Shown here piece after piece: positions 26,294 through 33,663 of a stretch of DNA of 40,894 bases. The notes beneath the pieces are model-generated. The model was not told where the DNA came from. It saw nothing but the letters and a program-made list of their open reading frames with translations, and searched no databases. A program made the translations under genes and the position numbers. This DNA is from Thermoplasmata archaeon. Lineage in GTDB: Archaea > Thermoplasmatota > Thermoplasmata > Thermoplasmatales > Thermoplasmataceae. Position 1 is the first letter of the stretch, and every line of letters begins with the position of its first letter. The stretch is taken from NCBI GenBank assembly GCA_021794355.1, contig JAJYRA010000061.1, positions 1 through 40,894 on the forward strand, given 5' to 3'.

Positions 26294-28012
26294 ATGGTTA
26301 AGACTGAGAACTTCTATAAGCTCAAGCTGAATGATATTCAAAATAGAAATTTAAAGAAAACCGATTCTGAAGAGGAGAGATGGAGAAATACAACCTTAAG
26401 AAAATGGAATGAGAAGACTGATTATAAAGAAAAGGAATACACGAATTCATCGAGTATAGAAATTAAGGATCTTTACACTTCCGGAGATCTACCGGAAAAT
26501 ATGGAATCCTACCTGGGTTTTCCTGGAGAATATCCCTTTACCAGGGGTGTTTATCCCAACATGTACAGGGGTAAGTACTGGACAATGAGAATGTTCTCTG
26601 GATTCGGAACCCCTGAAGATACAAATAAAAGACTCAAGTATCTCATAAATCATGGGGAAACTGGTCTCAGTATTGCATTTGACATGCCCACCCTTTATGC
26701 ATATGATTGTGATAACAAACGCGCAGAGGGTGAAATTGGAAAATGTGGCGTAAATGTGACTTCCCTGAAGGATATGGAAGTCATATTCGACGGGATTGAC
26801 CTTTCTAAGGTAACCACTTCAATGACCATAAACGCACCTGCTGCAGTAATAACAGCAATGTATTTTGCCATCGCAGAAAAACAGGGACTTGACCTGAGTC
26901 AGGTGGGTGGAACAGTTCAGGCAGATATATTAAAGGAATATATAGCCCAAAAGGAATGGATATATCCCCCTGAAGCTCATCTGAGAATTATTAAGGACAT
27001 GATGGTATACTGCACAAAAAAGGTTCCTAAATGGAACTATATAAGTATTTCAGGATATCATATCAGGGAGGCGGGAGCAAGTGCAGTGCAGGAGCTTGTA
27101 TTTACCCTTGCAGATGGATTCTACTACGTTGATATGGGAATCAAGGCAGGATTGGATCCAAATAAGTTTTCCCCGAGATTATCCTTTTTCTTTAACTCCT
27201 CCATCAATTTCTTTGAGGAGATTGCCAAGATGAGGGCCGCCAGGAGGATATGGGCAACGGTTCTGAAAGAGAAGTTCAATGTGACCGATCCAAGGGCCCA
27301 GATGCTAAGATTCCATACCCAGACATCCGGCTACACACTGACATGGCAGCAACCCATGAATAATATAATCAGGACCACAGTGGAAGCCATGGCAGCAGTA
27401 CTTGGTGGGACTCAGAGTTTACATACAAATTCCTACGATGAGGCAATGGCGTTACCTTCAGAGGAGGCGGTAAAAATAGCCCTTAGAACGCAGCAGATTC
27501 TGGCTGAAGAAACCGGTATTACCGATACAATAGATCCACTTGCTGGTTCCTATTATATAGAATCACTAACCAACAAAATTGAGGAGGAAGCTTACAGGTA
27601 TTTTGACAGGATAGAATCAATGGGTGGCATCTTAAGTGCAGTTAAAAATGGATATATCCAGAGAGAAATAGCAGCAACTTCATACAGAAGGCAGAAAAGA
27701 TTAGAGGAAAACAGGGAAATAATGGTAGGTGTGAACAGCCATGTGGATGAAAACGAAAAACCAATAAACATATTGAAGATCTCCAGAAAGGCTGAAGAAA
27801 TACAGCTGAATAGACTTAAAGAAGTCAAGGAACATCGGGATGAAGAGCAGGTAAAGAAGAAATTGGATGACCTGAGAAGGGCGTTTAAGGATGAAAGCGT
27901 GAATATTATGCCCTATTTAATAGAAGCAGCAAGGGCCTATGCAACTATTGAGGAAATTTCCAACGTAGGGAGGGAGATTTATGGTGGATGGAAAGAGCCA
28001 ATTATTGTTTAA
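26294..28012 (+). CDS. B12-dependent acyl-CoA mutase large subunit, isobutyryl-CoA mutase-like
   Basis: 572 residues: the TIM-barrel substrate domain of a split coenzyme-B12 mutase, without a B12 domain. Length fits IcmA (about 566). PFTRGVYPNMYRGKYWTMR (81-99), AFDMPTLYAYD, GGTVQADILKEY and SGYHIREAG (H256, the proton-handling His) are conserved. The substrate-selecting residues are Phe101 (RMFSGFG), Ala128 (SIAFDMPT) and Gln219 (IAQKEW). Methylmalonyl-CoA mutase has Tyr and Arg at the first and third positions; isobutyryl-CoA mutase has Phe and Gln. So isobutyryl-CoA to n-butyryl-CoA isomerisation is the better call. Its end overlaps the B12 subunit start by 32 bp, and the GTPase chaperone follows. 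Automated annotation would probably say methylmalonyl-CoA mutase. Confidence 0.85.
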   Translation: MVKTENFYKLKLNDIQNRNLKKTDSEEERWRNTTLRKWNEKTDYKEKEYTNSSSIEIKDLYTSGDLPENMESYLGFPGEYPFTRGVYPNMYRGKYWTMRMFSGFGTPEDTNKRLKYLINHGETGLSIAFDMPTLYAYDCDNKRAEGEIGKCGVNVTSLKDMEVIFDGIDLSKVTTSMTINAPAAVITAMYFAIAEKQGLDLSQVGGTVQADILKEYIAQKEWIYPPEAHLRIIKDMMVYCTKKVPKWNYISISGYHIREAGASAVQELVFTLADGFYYVDMGIKAGLDPNKFSPRLSFFFNSSINFFEEIAKMRAARRIWATVLKEKFNVTDPRAQMLRFHTQTSGYTLTWQQPMNNIIRTTVEAMAAVLGGTQSLHTNSYDEAMALPSEEAVKIALRTQQILAEETGITDTIDPLAGSYYIESLTNKIEEEAYRYFDRIESMGGILSAVKNGYIQREIAATSYRRQKRLEENREIMVGVNSHVDENEKPINILKISRKAEEIQLNRLKEVKEHRDEEQVKKKLDDLRRAFKDESVNIMPYLIEAARAYATIEEISNVGREIYGGWKEPIIV

Positions 28013-28427
28013 GGATAAACCAATAAAGGTTTTACTGGCAAAGCCAGGGATTGATGGTCACGACAGGGGAGTGTTAGTACTGGCAAAGGCCTTCAGGGAT
28101 GCGGGGATGGAGGTACTCTATGCCGGACTCCTTCCAACTCCTGAAGAGGTCATAGACACAGCAGTTAACGAAGACGTGGATGTAATTGCAATGAGCCTTC
28201 TGAATGGAGCCCATATGACCGTTTTTAGGAAGGTTGCAGAGCTGATGAGGGAGAGAGGAATTGATGATATTTCACTTGTGGGGGGTGGAACCATTCCTGA
28301 TGAGGATAAACCTGAATTGGAAAAGTTGGGCATAACTGGTAACTACGGTCCAGGAACACCTCTGTCCACCATTATTAACCATGTAACTGAAAGGGCTGCA
28401 GAAGCCAGAAAAATGAAATTAAGGTGA
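27981..28427 (+). CDS. B12-binding small subunit of acyl-CoA mutase
   Basis: 148 residues with the classic cobalamin-binding motifs: DxHxxG as D25-G-H27-D-R-G30 (H27 is the lower cobalt ligand), MSLLNGAH for the S-x-L loop (about 72-79), and VGGGTIPD for the GG motif (about 98-105). It pairs with the large subunit to make the split mutase, as IcmB does. Translation is coupled: the ATG lies 32 bp inside the large-subunit gene. The gene ends AGG TGA, directly followed by the open frame of the GTPase in the +1 frame. Confidence 0.9.
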   Translation: MVDGKSQLLFKDKPIKVLLAKPGIDGHDRGVLVLAKAFRDAGMEVLYAGLLPTPEEVIDTAVNEDVDVIAMSLLNGAHMTVFRKVAELMRERGIDDISLVGGGTIPDEDKPELEKLGITGNYGPGTPLSTIINHVTERAAEARKMKLR

Positions 28428-29400
28428 GTTTACGGATATAGATCAGCTCATTGTTAGAATACGGGAAGGAGATAAATCAGCCATTGCCCGTGGCATATCA
28501 CTTGCTGAGGGTGCGGGAAAGGATCTAAAAAAAGAGTTGCTGAGGAAACTTTATCCCCATACCGGAAAATCACAGGTAGTTGGTATAACAGGTCCACCTG
28601 GAATTGGAAAAAGTACACTTATAGGAAATTTATCATCTCTGCTTGCAGAATCAGGAAATAGGGTTTCCATACTGGCCATAGATGCTTCCAGCCCTTATAC
28701 AGGTGGATCACTTTTGGGTAATCGAATCAGGATGCAGGAATCTCTATGGAAAAGTGGTATCTACATGAGAAGCCTGGCAAATAGGGGTTACAAAGGAGGA
28801 TTATCCGATTCAGCACTGGGCGCCGTAAGCATTTTAGATGCTTCAGGCAGTGATTTTATTATTATTGAAACGGTTGGAGCAGGACAGGCTGATCTGGATA
28901 TCATGAATCTTGCAGATACAACGGTACTAGTCCTGGCTCCAGGACTTGGTGACCAGATACAGGCCATTAAGGCCGGTATAATGGAAATAGCAGATATATT
29001 TGTTGTCAACAAGATGGATAGGGAAGGATCCTATTTTGCCATGAAGGACATTGAAGAAACTCTCTCCCTGGATGAACGCAGGAAATTCAAAAGGGAGGTG
29101 GTTGGGGCAACCAATGCCGATCTTGAAAGTTACCGGGATCTTCTTGAGGCAATTAATAGGCACAGAGATTTTCTAAAGGGAGAAGATCAGATGGGCAAAA
29201 AAAGGCTGGAGTATGGATTGAAGTGGGTACTGGAAACTGAGCTGAACGAAAAAATTATTGAACCCATTGTCAGGAGTTTTCATGAAAACAGTTTGCTGGA
29301 AGATTCCAAAACGAATTTTTATGAGAAGGTTGAGAATTTGCTTGAAAATATTGACCTAACTGATATAATTGAGGAATTAACCAATAGGACTGATGATTGA
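28426..29400 (+). CDS. MeaB/MeaI-type GTPase chaperone of the mutase
   Basis: G3E-family P-loop GTPase that loads cobalamin and protects the mutase. From the TTG at 28537 the motifs are GPPGIGKST (19-27), AIDASSPYTGG (about 48-58), ETVGAGQ (about 110) and NKMD (about 157). The C-terminal ~60 residues form the dimerisation arm. About 37 codons upstream of that TTG encode a typical MeaB N-terminal helix (QLIVRIREGDKSAIARGISL), and this frame stays open back to 28423. It has no ATG, GTG or TTG there, so the true start is non-standard or the helix is reached by +1 slippage at the AGG-TGA of the preceding gene. Coordinates here include the helix; a conservative start is 28537. Confidence 0.85.
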   Translation, partial: EFTDIDQLIVRIREGDKSAIARGISLAEGAGKDLKKELLRKLYPHTGKSQVVGITGPPGIGKSTLIGNLSSLLAESGNRVSILAIDASSPYTGGSLLGNRIRMQESLWKSGIYMRSLANRGYKGGLSDSALGAVSILDASGSDFIIIETVGAGQADLDIMNLADTTVLVLAPGLGDQIQAIKAGIMEIADIFVVNKMDREGSYFAMKDIEETLSLDERRKFKREVVGATNADLESYRDLLEAINRHRDFLKGEDQMGKKRLEYGLKWVLETELNEKIIEPIVRSFHENSLLEDSKTNFYEKVENLLENIDLTDIIEELTNRTDD

Positions 29401-29649
29401 TACATGATTTCTGATCTTATTCTTTGATCACCCTCTTAATTGGACCTGCCCTTTCTCTGACAAGTGGAAAGCATGCATATTTCCTCCCAAAAGAACTGAG
29501 TTTTACAGCTTCCCTTAAACTCCAAGGGATAACATAATAATTTTAGGTTTGAAATATCATAAATAGATCACTAATTTCCCGAACTCCTGTCCTTATAACT
29601 ACTATGCTGTGATGAGAAAATCGATGCACTTCTATTTTTCTTCTTTATT

Positions 29650-29658
29650 CTGGACCGG
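29650..29658 (+). repeat. Left 9-bp target site duplication of the IS
   Basis: CTGGACCGG directly abuts the left terminal inverted repeat and is repeated exactly at 31777-31785. Confidence 0.85.
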
Positions 29659-29681
29659 GAGATTCTTGGATACCGAGTGAT
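29659..29681 (+). repeat. Left terminal inverted repeat of the IS
   Basis: 23 bp, identical to the reverse complement of 31754-31776. Confidence 0.9.
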
Positions 29682-29683
29682 AA

Positions 29684-31450
29684 TTAAACAGGCTCAATAC
29701 TCTTAATCCTGCTTCTCTTGAATGTCCTAACTGCATTCCTGAGGTGGCAGTATGCGGTGATGTATTTTCTCTTCCTTTCCCTGATGTCTATGATTCTTTC
29801 AGTTTTCACCGTTGATCTATCCTGGTACGTGATCTTATAGCTCTTTCCCACAATCAGCTTTGTTCTATGACCTCTCTCTGCTCTTCGACCCATGTCATCC
29901 ATGGGGTAATTCTCGTTAAACCATGCGACTGTTTCTTCCGGAGATCCGGATTGAAGCATGTTCTTTGTGAGTGCCCTCTCAAGCAGTATGCTTCTTCCTG
30001 ATCGGATAAGGGTTCCCATGTTCCCGAATGTACCCTCGCATGCGTTTGTGGTAATCTCCTTCCCGGAAAACATCTTCTGCAGAAGGCCTGTGATCCACCT
30101 CATCTCCTGAGGTCCATTCTCAACAGCTCCCTTGTATATCAGCCTGGCAGGATCACTTATCCTGACTTTCCTCTCGCTGGCCTTCTTTGATCCCGGATTA
30201 TCCTTTATTGGTTCCCCAAGAAGGGCAAGGGAAAGATCATTGACCTGTTCCTTCAGCAATGAAAACGATCTCCATGCGTTCACGATCTTTTTCTTCACCG
30301 ATCTGTTTATTCGCCTCCTGTATCCCTCCTTAAGCGCTGAAAGAACATCTCCTATCTCTTTTACCAGGGATTCTGTATCAGATTTCCTTCTTTTCAGTTC
30401 TTTCAGGGCTGCATTGAGGTCCCGCAGTTTAGCAGCCATGACGAAGTCGACCCTTCCCTTGGCATTCCAGTCCACAGATCTGACCTGATCCAGACAGTTG
30501 TGAGCGATTTTCCTGACCTCGTCCTCCGTCATCCTTCTCATGGGATTCCTGTGTGTGACGCCCTTGAGGCCTGAATACAGTTCCATAACACCTGGAGGGA
30601 GCAATGAGGATTCGTCCCTCTTTACCGTCACGGATGAGAATGCATCCGTTCTAAGGTGAAGTGTGAACCACTCTTCCCTGTGGAAATATATGAACACATC
30701 GCCCCAGATACGATGGCTCTGCAGTATTATTATTGCCTTTTTATTCCACTTTTCAAGTATCCTGTGGGCAACGCTCATCTTCATGTCCATGAGGAAGATG
30801 ATCCTGTCGGCGTGGATCTGTGCCTCCAGTGTATTGAAGAATTCATCCAGACCATCGCCAGAATCCTCGTTTCCAAGATTCCCGAATTTCAGGTCACCGG
30901 AAACACCAAGCATCAGTCCCTTGTGCCCTTTGTACATCATGTCTATGGTTACTATGCCGTATCTGGTACCATCATATTCAATGGTATCCGGTTTGCCATT
31001 CCTGGAATAATGTATCTCAGGTAAAGACATCCTCATCTCGTTGAAGAGATCCGATCCCAGGCCGTAAAGGGATGCTGTTCCTTCAGAAGAGGTGCTGTGC
31101 ACATATGACAGGAATGCAGTCAACTCCTTCCTGTACCTGAATGTGACAAGCTCGAATGTGTTGTATAACGACATCTTCCTCCTGCATTTCATACAGAGGA
31201 ATTCCTTTGTGCCGGGTCCATTCTTCCCGTCCATGACAAGAGGGAAATAGCAGAACCTGCAGCTGAAATCACCGTACTTTTCCATGATCATGGAGGCGAT
31301 GGTGTCATAGTCAAGCATTGGATCCATACAGAGCAGATATTCTGATCGTCTCTGCATCTCATCATCCGGAATATTGAGGTTCCAGTGCTGTCCATTGGTG
31401 CGGGAATTCAGGTCTCTTACAGGAGCCTTGTAATCTATCTGATAATCCAT
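29684..31450 (-). CDS. DDE-type transposase with N-terminal zinc ribbon
   Basis: 588 residues. A zinc ribbon is made by CRFC (64-67) and CMKC (86-89). The catalytic triad is read as D170 (IVTIDMMYKG), D222 (FLMDMKMS) and E472 (TTNACEGTFGN), each in a strand/turn context proper for DDE transposases. A long basic helical insertion (about 340-405, KRRKSDTESLVKEIG) separates D222 and E472. The gene spans nearly the whole element and starts one base into the stop codon of the small upstream gene (TGATG). The triad assignment is by eye. Confidence 0.85.
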   Translation of the reverse strand: MDYQIDYKAPVRDLNSRTNGQHWNLNIPDDEMQRRSEYLLCMDPMLDYDTIASMIMEKYGDFSCRFCYFPLVMDGKNGPGTKEFLCMKCRRKMSLYNTFELVTFRYRKELTAFLSYVHSTSSEGTASLYGLGSDLFNEMRMSLPEIHYSRNGKPDTIEYDGTRYGIVTIDMMYKGHKGLMLGVSGDLKFGNLGNEDSGDGLDEFFNTLEAQIHADRIIFLMDMKMSVAHRILEKWNKKAIIILQSHRIWGDVFIYFHREEWFTLHLRTDAFSSVTVKRDESSLLPPGVMELYSGLKGVTHRNPMRRMTEDEVRKIAHNCLDQVRSVDWNAKGRVDFVMAAKLRDLNAALKELKRRKSDTESLVKEIGDVLSALKEGYRRRINRSVKKKIVNAWRSFSLLKEQVNDLSLALLGEPIKDNPGSKKASERKVRISDPARLIYKGAVENGPQEMRWITGLLQKMFSGKEITTNACEGTFGNMGTLIRSGRSILLERALTKNMLQSGSPEETVAWFNENYPMDDMGRRAERGHRTKLIVGKSYKITYQDRSTVKTERIIDIRERKRKYITAYCHLRNAVRTFKRSRIKSIEPV

Positions 31451-31626
31451 CAGTCCTCTTTCTCTTCGCTCCCTGGATCAAGCCTTACAGCTCTCACCCT
31501 CTTGCCAATCCAGTGCTTCGGAACCAGTATCTTTGCAGAGGTGGCATGCTGTGTCACAACCTTCTCTATTACCTCGTATCCCTCCATCCTGATCTCCATC
31601 GGTTTCTCCGAAATCTTCTTTTTCAT
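31450..31626 (-). CDS. Transposon-encoded DUF2080 family protein
   Basis: 58 residues from ATG 31626. The core VIEKVVTQHATSAKILVPKH followed by WIGKRVRAVRLD is the DUF2080 pattern, a small family known from archaeal transposons and resembling AbrB/SpoVT DNA-binding beta-hairpins (I-E-K-V-V ... S-A-K-I-x-V-P-K-x-W-I-G-K). The start at 31626 is chosen because a TATA box lies 22-32 bp upstream. The longer frame from 31644 would begin inside a palindrome. It precedes and overlaps the transposase by one base and probably represses the operon. Confidence 0.75.
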   Translation of the reverse strand: MKKKISEKPMEIRMEGYEVIEKVVTQHATSAKILVPKHWIGKRVRAVRLDPGSEEKED

Positions 31627-31645
31627 ATTGCAATAATATTGCAAT
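31627..31645 (-). promoter_or_regulatory. 19-bp perfect palindrome at the IS transcription start (operator)
   Basis: ATTGCAATAATATTGCAAT is symmetric over all 19 bases. It occupies exactly the stretch between the TATA box (31648-31658) and the ATG at 31626. A protein bound there would block transcription or the leaderless mRNA start. The DUF2080 product is the obvious candidate ligand. Confidence 0.65.
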
Positions 31646-31647
31646 CA

Positions 31648-31658
31648 CCATTATAAAG
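31648..31658 (-). promoter_or_regulatory. TATA box of the transposon operon
   Basis: Minus-strand CTTTATAATGG, 22-32 bp before the ATG of the DUF2080 gene. Confidence 0.6.
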
Positions 31659-31753
31659 TTTTGCATTATGAAAGCCGGCAAACAAAGATAAAATAGAAGA
31701 TCATGAGACACAATTCATATCGATCGAAATTCTATGGAAGAAGTATATAAGGG

Positions 31754-31776
31754 ATCACTCGGTATCCAAGAATCTC
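31754..31776 (-). repeat. Right terminal inverted repeat of the IS
   Basis: 23 bp, exact reverse complement of 29659-29681. Confidence 0.9.
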
Positions 31777-31785
31777 CTGGACCGG
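31777..31785 (+). repeat. Right 9-bp target site duplication
   Basis: CTGGACCGG, identical to 29650-29658. It ends 3 bp before the first operator-like repeat of the AbiE-like operon. Confidence 0.85.
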
Positions 31786-31788
31786 CTG

Positions 31789-31807
31789 TTAATAGTGATA
31801 CTATTAA
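31789..31807 (+). promoter_or_regulatory. Operator-like inverted repeat 1 of the AbiE-like operon
   Basis: TTAATAGT GAT ACTATTAA: perfect 8-bp arms around a 3-bp centre, about 31 bp before the TATA box. Confidence 0.6.
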
Positions 31808-31815
31808 TACTATAT

Positions 31816-31831
31816 ACTGATAGCTATCAGT
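31816..31831 (+). promoter_or_regulatory. Operator-like palindrome 2 of the AbiE-like operon
   Basis: ACTGATAGCTATCAGT is a perfect 16-bp palindrome ending 6 bp before the TATA box. Known AbiEi antitoxins autoregulate by binding inverted repeats at their promoter. Confidence 0.65.
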
Positions 31832-31837
31832 GTAAGG

Positions 31838-31845
31838 TATATATA
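31838..31845 (+). promoter_or_regulatory. TATA box of the AbiE-like operon
   Basis: TATATATA, 22-29 bp before the ATG at 31867. It fixes that ATG as start instead of the in-frame upstream start at 31795, which would lie within the operator region. Confidence 0.65.
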
Positions 31846-31866
31846 CTATCTTTAATTACACTACAA

Positions 31867-32859
31867 ATGGAAGAAGAAAAACTACTCTACTTTCTATCAA
31901 AAAAGCTTGTTATAGACCCATCTGCTAGTGTCGCTTTCAATGTGCAGTTTTATCCAAGTAATGCTAACCTTTTATTTGATGCTGTAGTAAAAAATGGAAA
32001 TGAGACTATATATGTTGAAATAAAAAGGCGAATTTCACTCGAGAGTATTTTCCGATTTAATTCCTACAAGGATCTTGTGGATCAACAAGAGGTGGCTAGG
32101 GCGAAGTTTGTCTTTCTCGCTGTTTTTGTGGGAAATGATATTAGAGATATTGCTAAGAAGCTGAAAATTATAATCATCGAACTACCCGCTTCCTCATTGA
32201 GCGAAGTGACATATGAAAATCCAAGATACTCTCCTTCCAAGATAACTTCAAAAAGATCGTTTGATGTAATTTACCAAATGCTTTCATCAGGACCGTCTAC
32301 CATAATGGCCATATCGCAAGCGTCCGGTGTCTCTTATGGCTGGACGCATGGAATTGTAACCAGATTAATAGAAATCGGTATTGTCGAAAGGAAATTTGGT
32401 CTTTATAAAGTTGCAGATGTTAATAAATTGCTGGATTCAATTGCGTATGAGAGGCCAATAGGTTCTATTACCTCAAGAGAATATTGGACAGATTCGGACG
32501 ATATCCTGAAATTCGCTAGGGATGTATCTTCCATGGCCAAGATAAAGGGAGAAAGAGTTGCTTTTATGGGCCCGACAGCTTCCATTTTATACGACCCATA
32601 TTATGTCAAATCAGATACTTTATATGTATATATGGAGCCTCGTCAGATAGTTAGCCTTGCGGATGAACTTCACCTGAGAAGATCTGGAAACCTTAAAGTG
32701 TTAGTATATTTACCTGACAGGGATGTATTTTCTGATTCTAAAAAGCTCGACGGAGTCACTCTTACGTCACAAAAACAACTTTTACTTGATCTAGCGTCAT
32801 TTGGCGTTCTGTACAGGGAATTATTCAAGAGGAGGGTGGAAAGAATTGGCATTGAGTAG
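31867..32859 (+). CDS. AbiEi-like antitoxin/regulator with N-terminal PD-(D/E)xK-like domain
   Basis: 330 residues. The N-terminal ~120 residues hold a D...ExK arrangement (LLFDAVV with D38; YVEIKRR with E51 and K53) between strands, as in PD-(D/E)xK nuclease folds. A winged helix (about 131-181; ISQASGVSYGWTHGIVTRLIEIGIV) is next. The last ~130 residues match the C-terminal domain of AbiEi antitoxins (type IV toxin-antitoxin): a GPTASILYDPYY block, strands, and VTLTSQKQLLLDLASFGVLY. The nucleotidyltransferase gene 37 bp downstream completes an AbiE-like pair. It should bind the two upstream palindromes and repress its own operon. Whether the N-terminal domain still cuts DNA is unknown. Confidence 0.75.
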   Translation: MEEEKLLYFLSKKLVIDPSASVAFNVQFYPSNANLLFDAVVKNGNETIYVEIKRRISLESIFRFNSYKDLVDQQEVARAKFVFLAVFVGNDIRDIAKKLKIIIIELPASSLSEVTYENPRYSPSKITSKRSFDVIYQMLSSGPSTIMAISQASGVSYGWTHGIVTRLIEIGIVERKFGLYKVADVNKLLDSIAYERPIGSITSREYWTDSDDILKFARDVSSMAKIKGERVAFMGPTASILYDPYYVKSDTLYVYMEPRQIVSLADELHLRRSGNLKVLVYLPDRDVFSDSKKLDGVTLTSQKQLLLDLASFGVLYRELFKRRVERIGIE

Positions 32860-32896
32860 TATAAGCTAAAAAATCATAGAAGAGTCTAGGCTAGAA

Positions 32897-33592
32897 ATGG
32901 AAGATATGTTTGATTGGGGCACGGCAAAATTTGGCTTGGAAAATTGGCCGAAAATGTGGATAGTTGGAGGCTGGGCTGTGGATGTTTATAATCCGTGGTT
33001 CGGGTCTCGTGATATCGATATCATGGCAAAATCAAAAGTCGTTTCAGAACTGAAGAGATACCTTTATTCTGAGAGAAGCTACAAAAAATATAAGGGACCA
33101 GATGGGGTAATGCGATTTTACAAGGAAGTTGGAAGAGAGCAGATAGAAATAGACTTTATAAAATCCAAGCAAAGCTTTCAGGGAACTGATGATATTATGT
33201 CCGTAGAAATTTCTCCTGAGAATTCCGAGAATTTGCACCTAAAAAGGAATAAGATTATTATAGTACCAAACCGATCAATTCTACTGGGAATGAAGATCAA
33301 AGCGGTGTGGGACAGAAATTATATGCTTAAGGCAGGTAAATACTACAACCATTCATATGTGGAAGATAAGATTTCAAAGGATTATGGAGATATAATTGCA
33401 CTTTTGGACGATAAATACATACGAAATAAACCTTTGAATCTCCAATATTTGCACGATGAAATTCTCTCCAAAGATTATTTAAAGAAACTCTTGAAATCAC
33501 TCACGCCGCACGATTTTCAAGGTTTTAATTACCGGTCTTTGGATCCCGATGATTGTAAAGAATTAATCGACCGACTCTTATCCATCGCATAA
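32897..33592 (+). CDS. AbiEii/MNT-like nucleotidyltransferase (putative type IV toxin)
   Basis: 231 residues. The polymerase-beta-type nucleotidyltransferase motif is WIVGGWAVDVY (21-31) with G24-G25, then RDIDIM with D39 and D41, and a third acid in EIDFI (D86). This is the hG[GS]...DxD...D triad of the AbiEii/MNT superfamily. A helical C-terminal half follows. It is preceded by the AbiEi-like gene in the order antitoxin then toxin. AbiEii-type toxins use NTPs to modify an RNA or protein target and cause growth arrest, often on phage infection. An aminoglycoside-nucleotidyltransferase-like enzyme is an alternative; the partner gene favours the toxin view. Confidence 0.78.
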   Translation: MEDMFDWGTAKFGLENWPKMWIVGGWAVDVYNPWFGSRDIDIMAKSKVVSELKRYLYSERSYKKYKGPDGVMRFYKEVGREQIEIDFIKSKQSFQGTDDIMSVEISPENSENLHLKRNKIIIVPNRSILLGMKIKAVWDRNYMLKAGKYYNHSYVEDKISKDYGDIIALLDDKYIRNKPLNLQYLHDEILSKDYLKKLLKSLTPHDFQGFNYRSLDPDDCKELIDRLLSIA

Positions 33593-33633
33593 TGTTGTGA
33601 AATTTTTTTAATTGTACGTTTGAGCAACATACA

Positions 33634-33647
33634 TTTTAAATAATTTA
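33634..33647 (+). promoter_or_regulatory. TATA box of the Hsp20 gene
   Basis: TTTTAAATAATTTA, 17-30 bp before the ATG at 33664. Confidence 0.55.
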
Positions 33648-33663
33648 TTGATATAATTCATTC

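Larger units (their letters stand above)
29659..31776 (-). mobile_element. Complete insertion sequence, 2118 bp, 23-bp perfect TIRs
   Basis: The outer ends are exact inverted repeats of 23 bp (29659-29681 and 31754-31776, beginning GAGATTCTTGGATACCGAGT) and are bracketed by the 9-bp direct repeat CTGGACCGG. Inside are a DUF2080-type small gene and a 588-residue DDE-type transposase, both on the minus strand and overlapping by one base. The element is visibly richer in G+C than its surroundings. Perfect repeats, an intact transposase and an intact target duplication indicate a recent, probably still mobile, insertion. The IS family was not determined. Confidence 0.9.

Noticed and set aside
26294-28427. 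Plain methylmalonyl-CoA mutase call
   Set aside because: Phe101 and Gln219 replace the Tyr and Arg that bind the methylmalonyl carboxylate.
31795-31866. Longer N-terminus of the AbiEi-like protein
   Set aside because: It would be encoded by the operator and TATA region; the ATG at 31867 is at leaderless distance from the TATA box.
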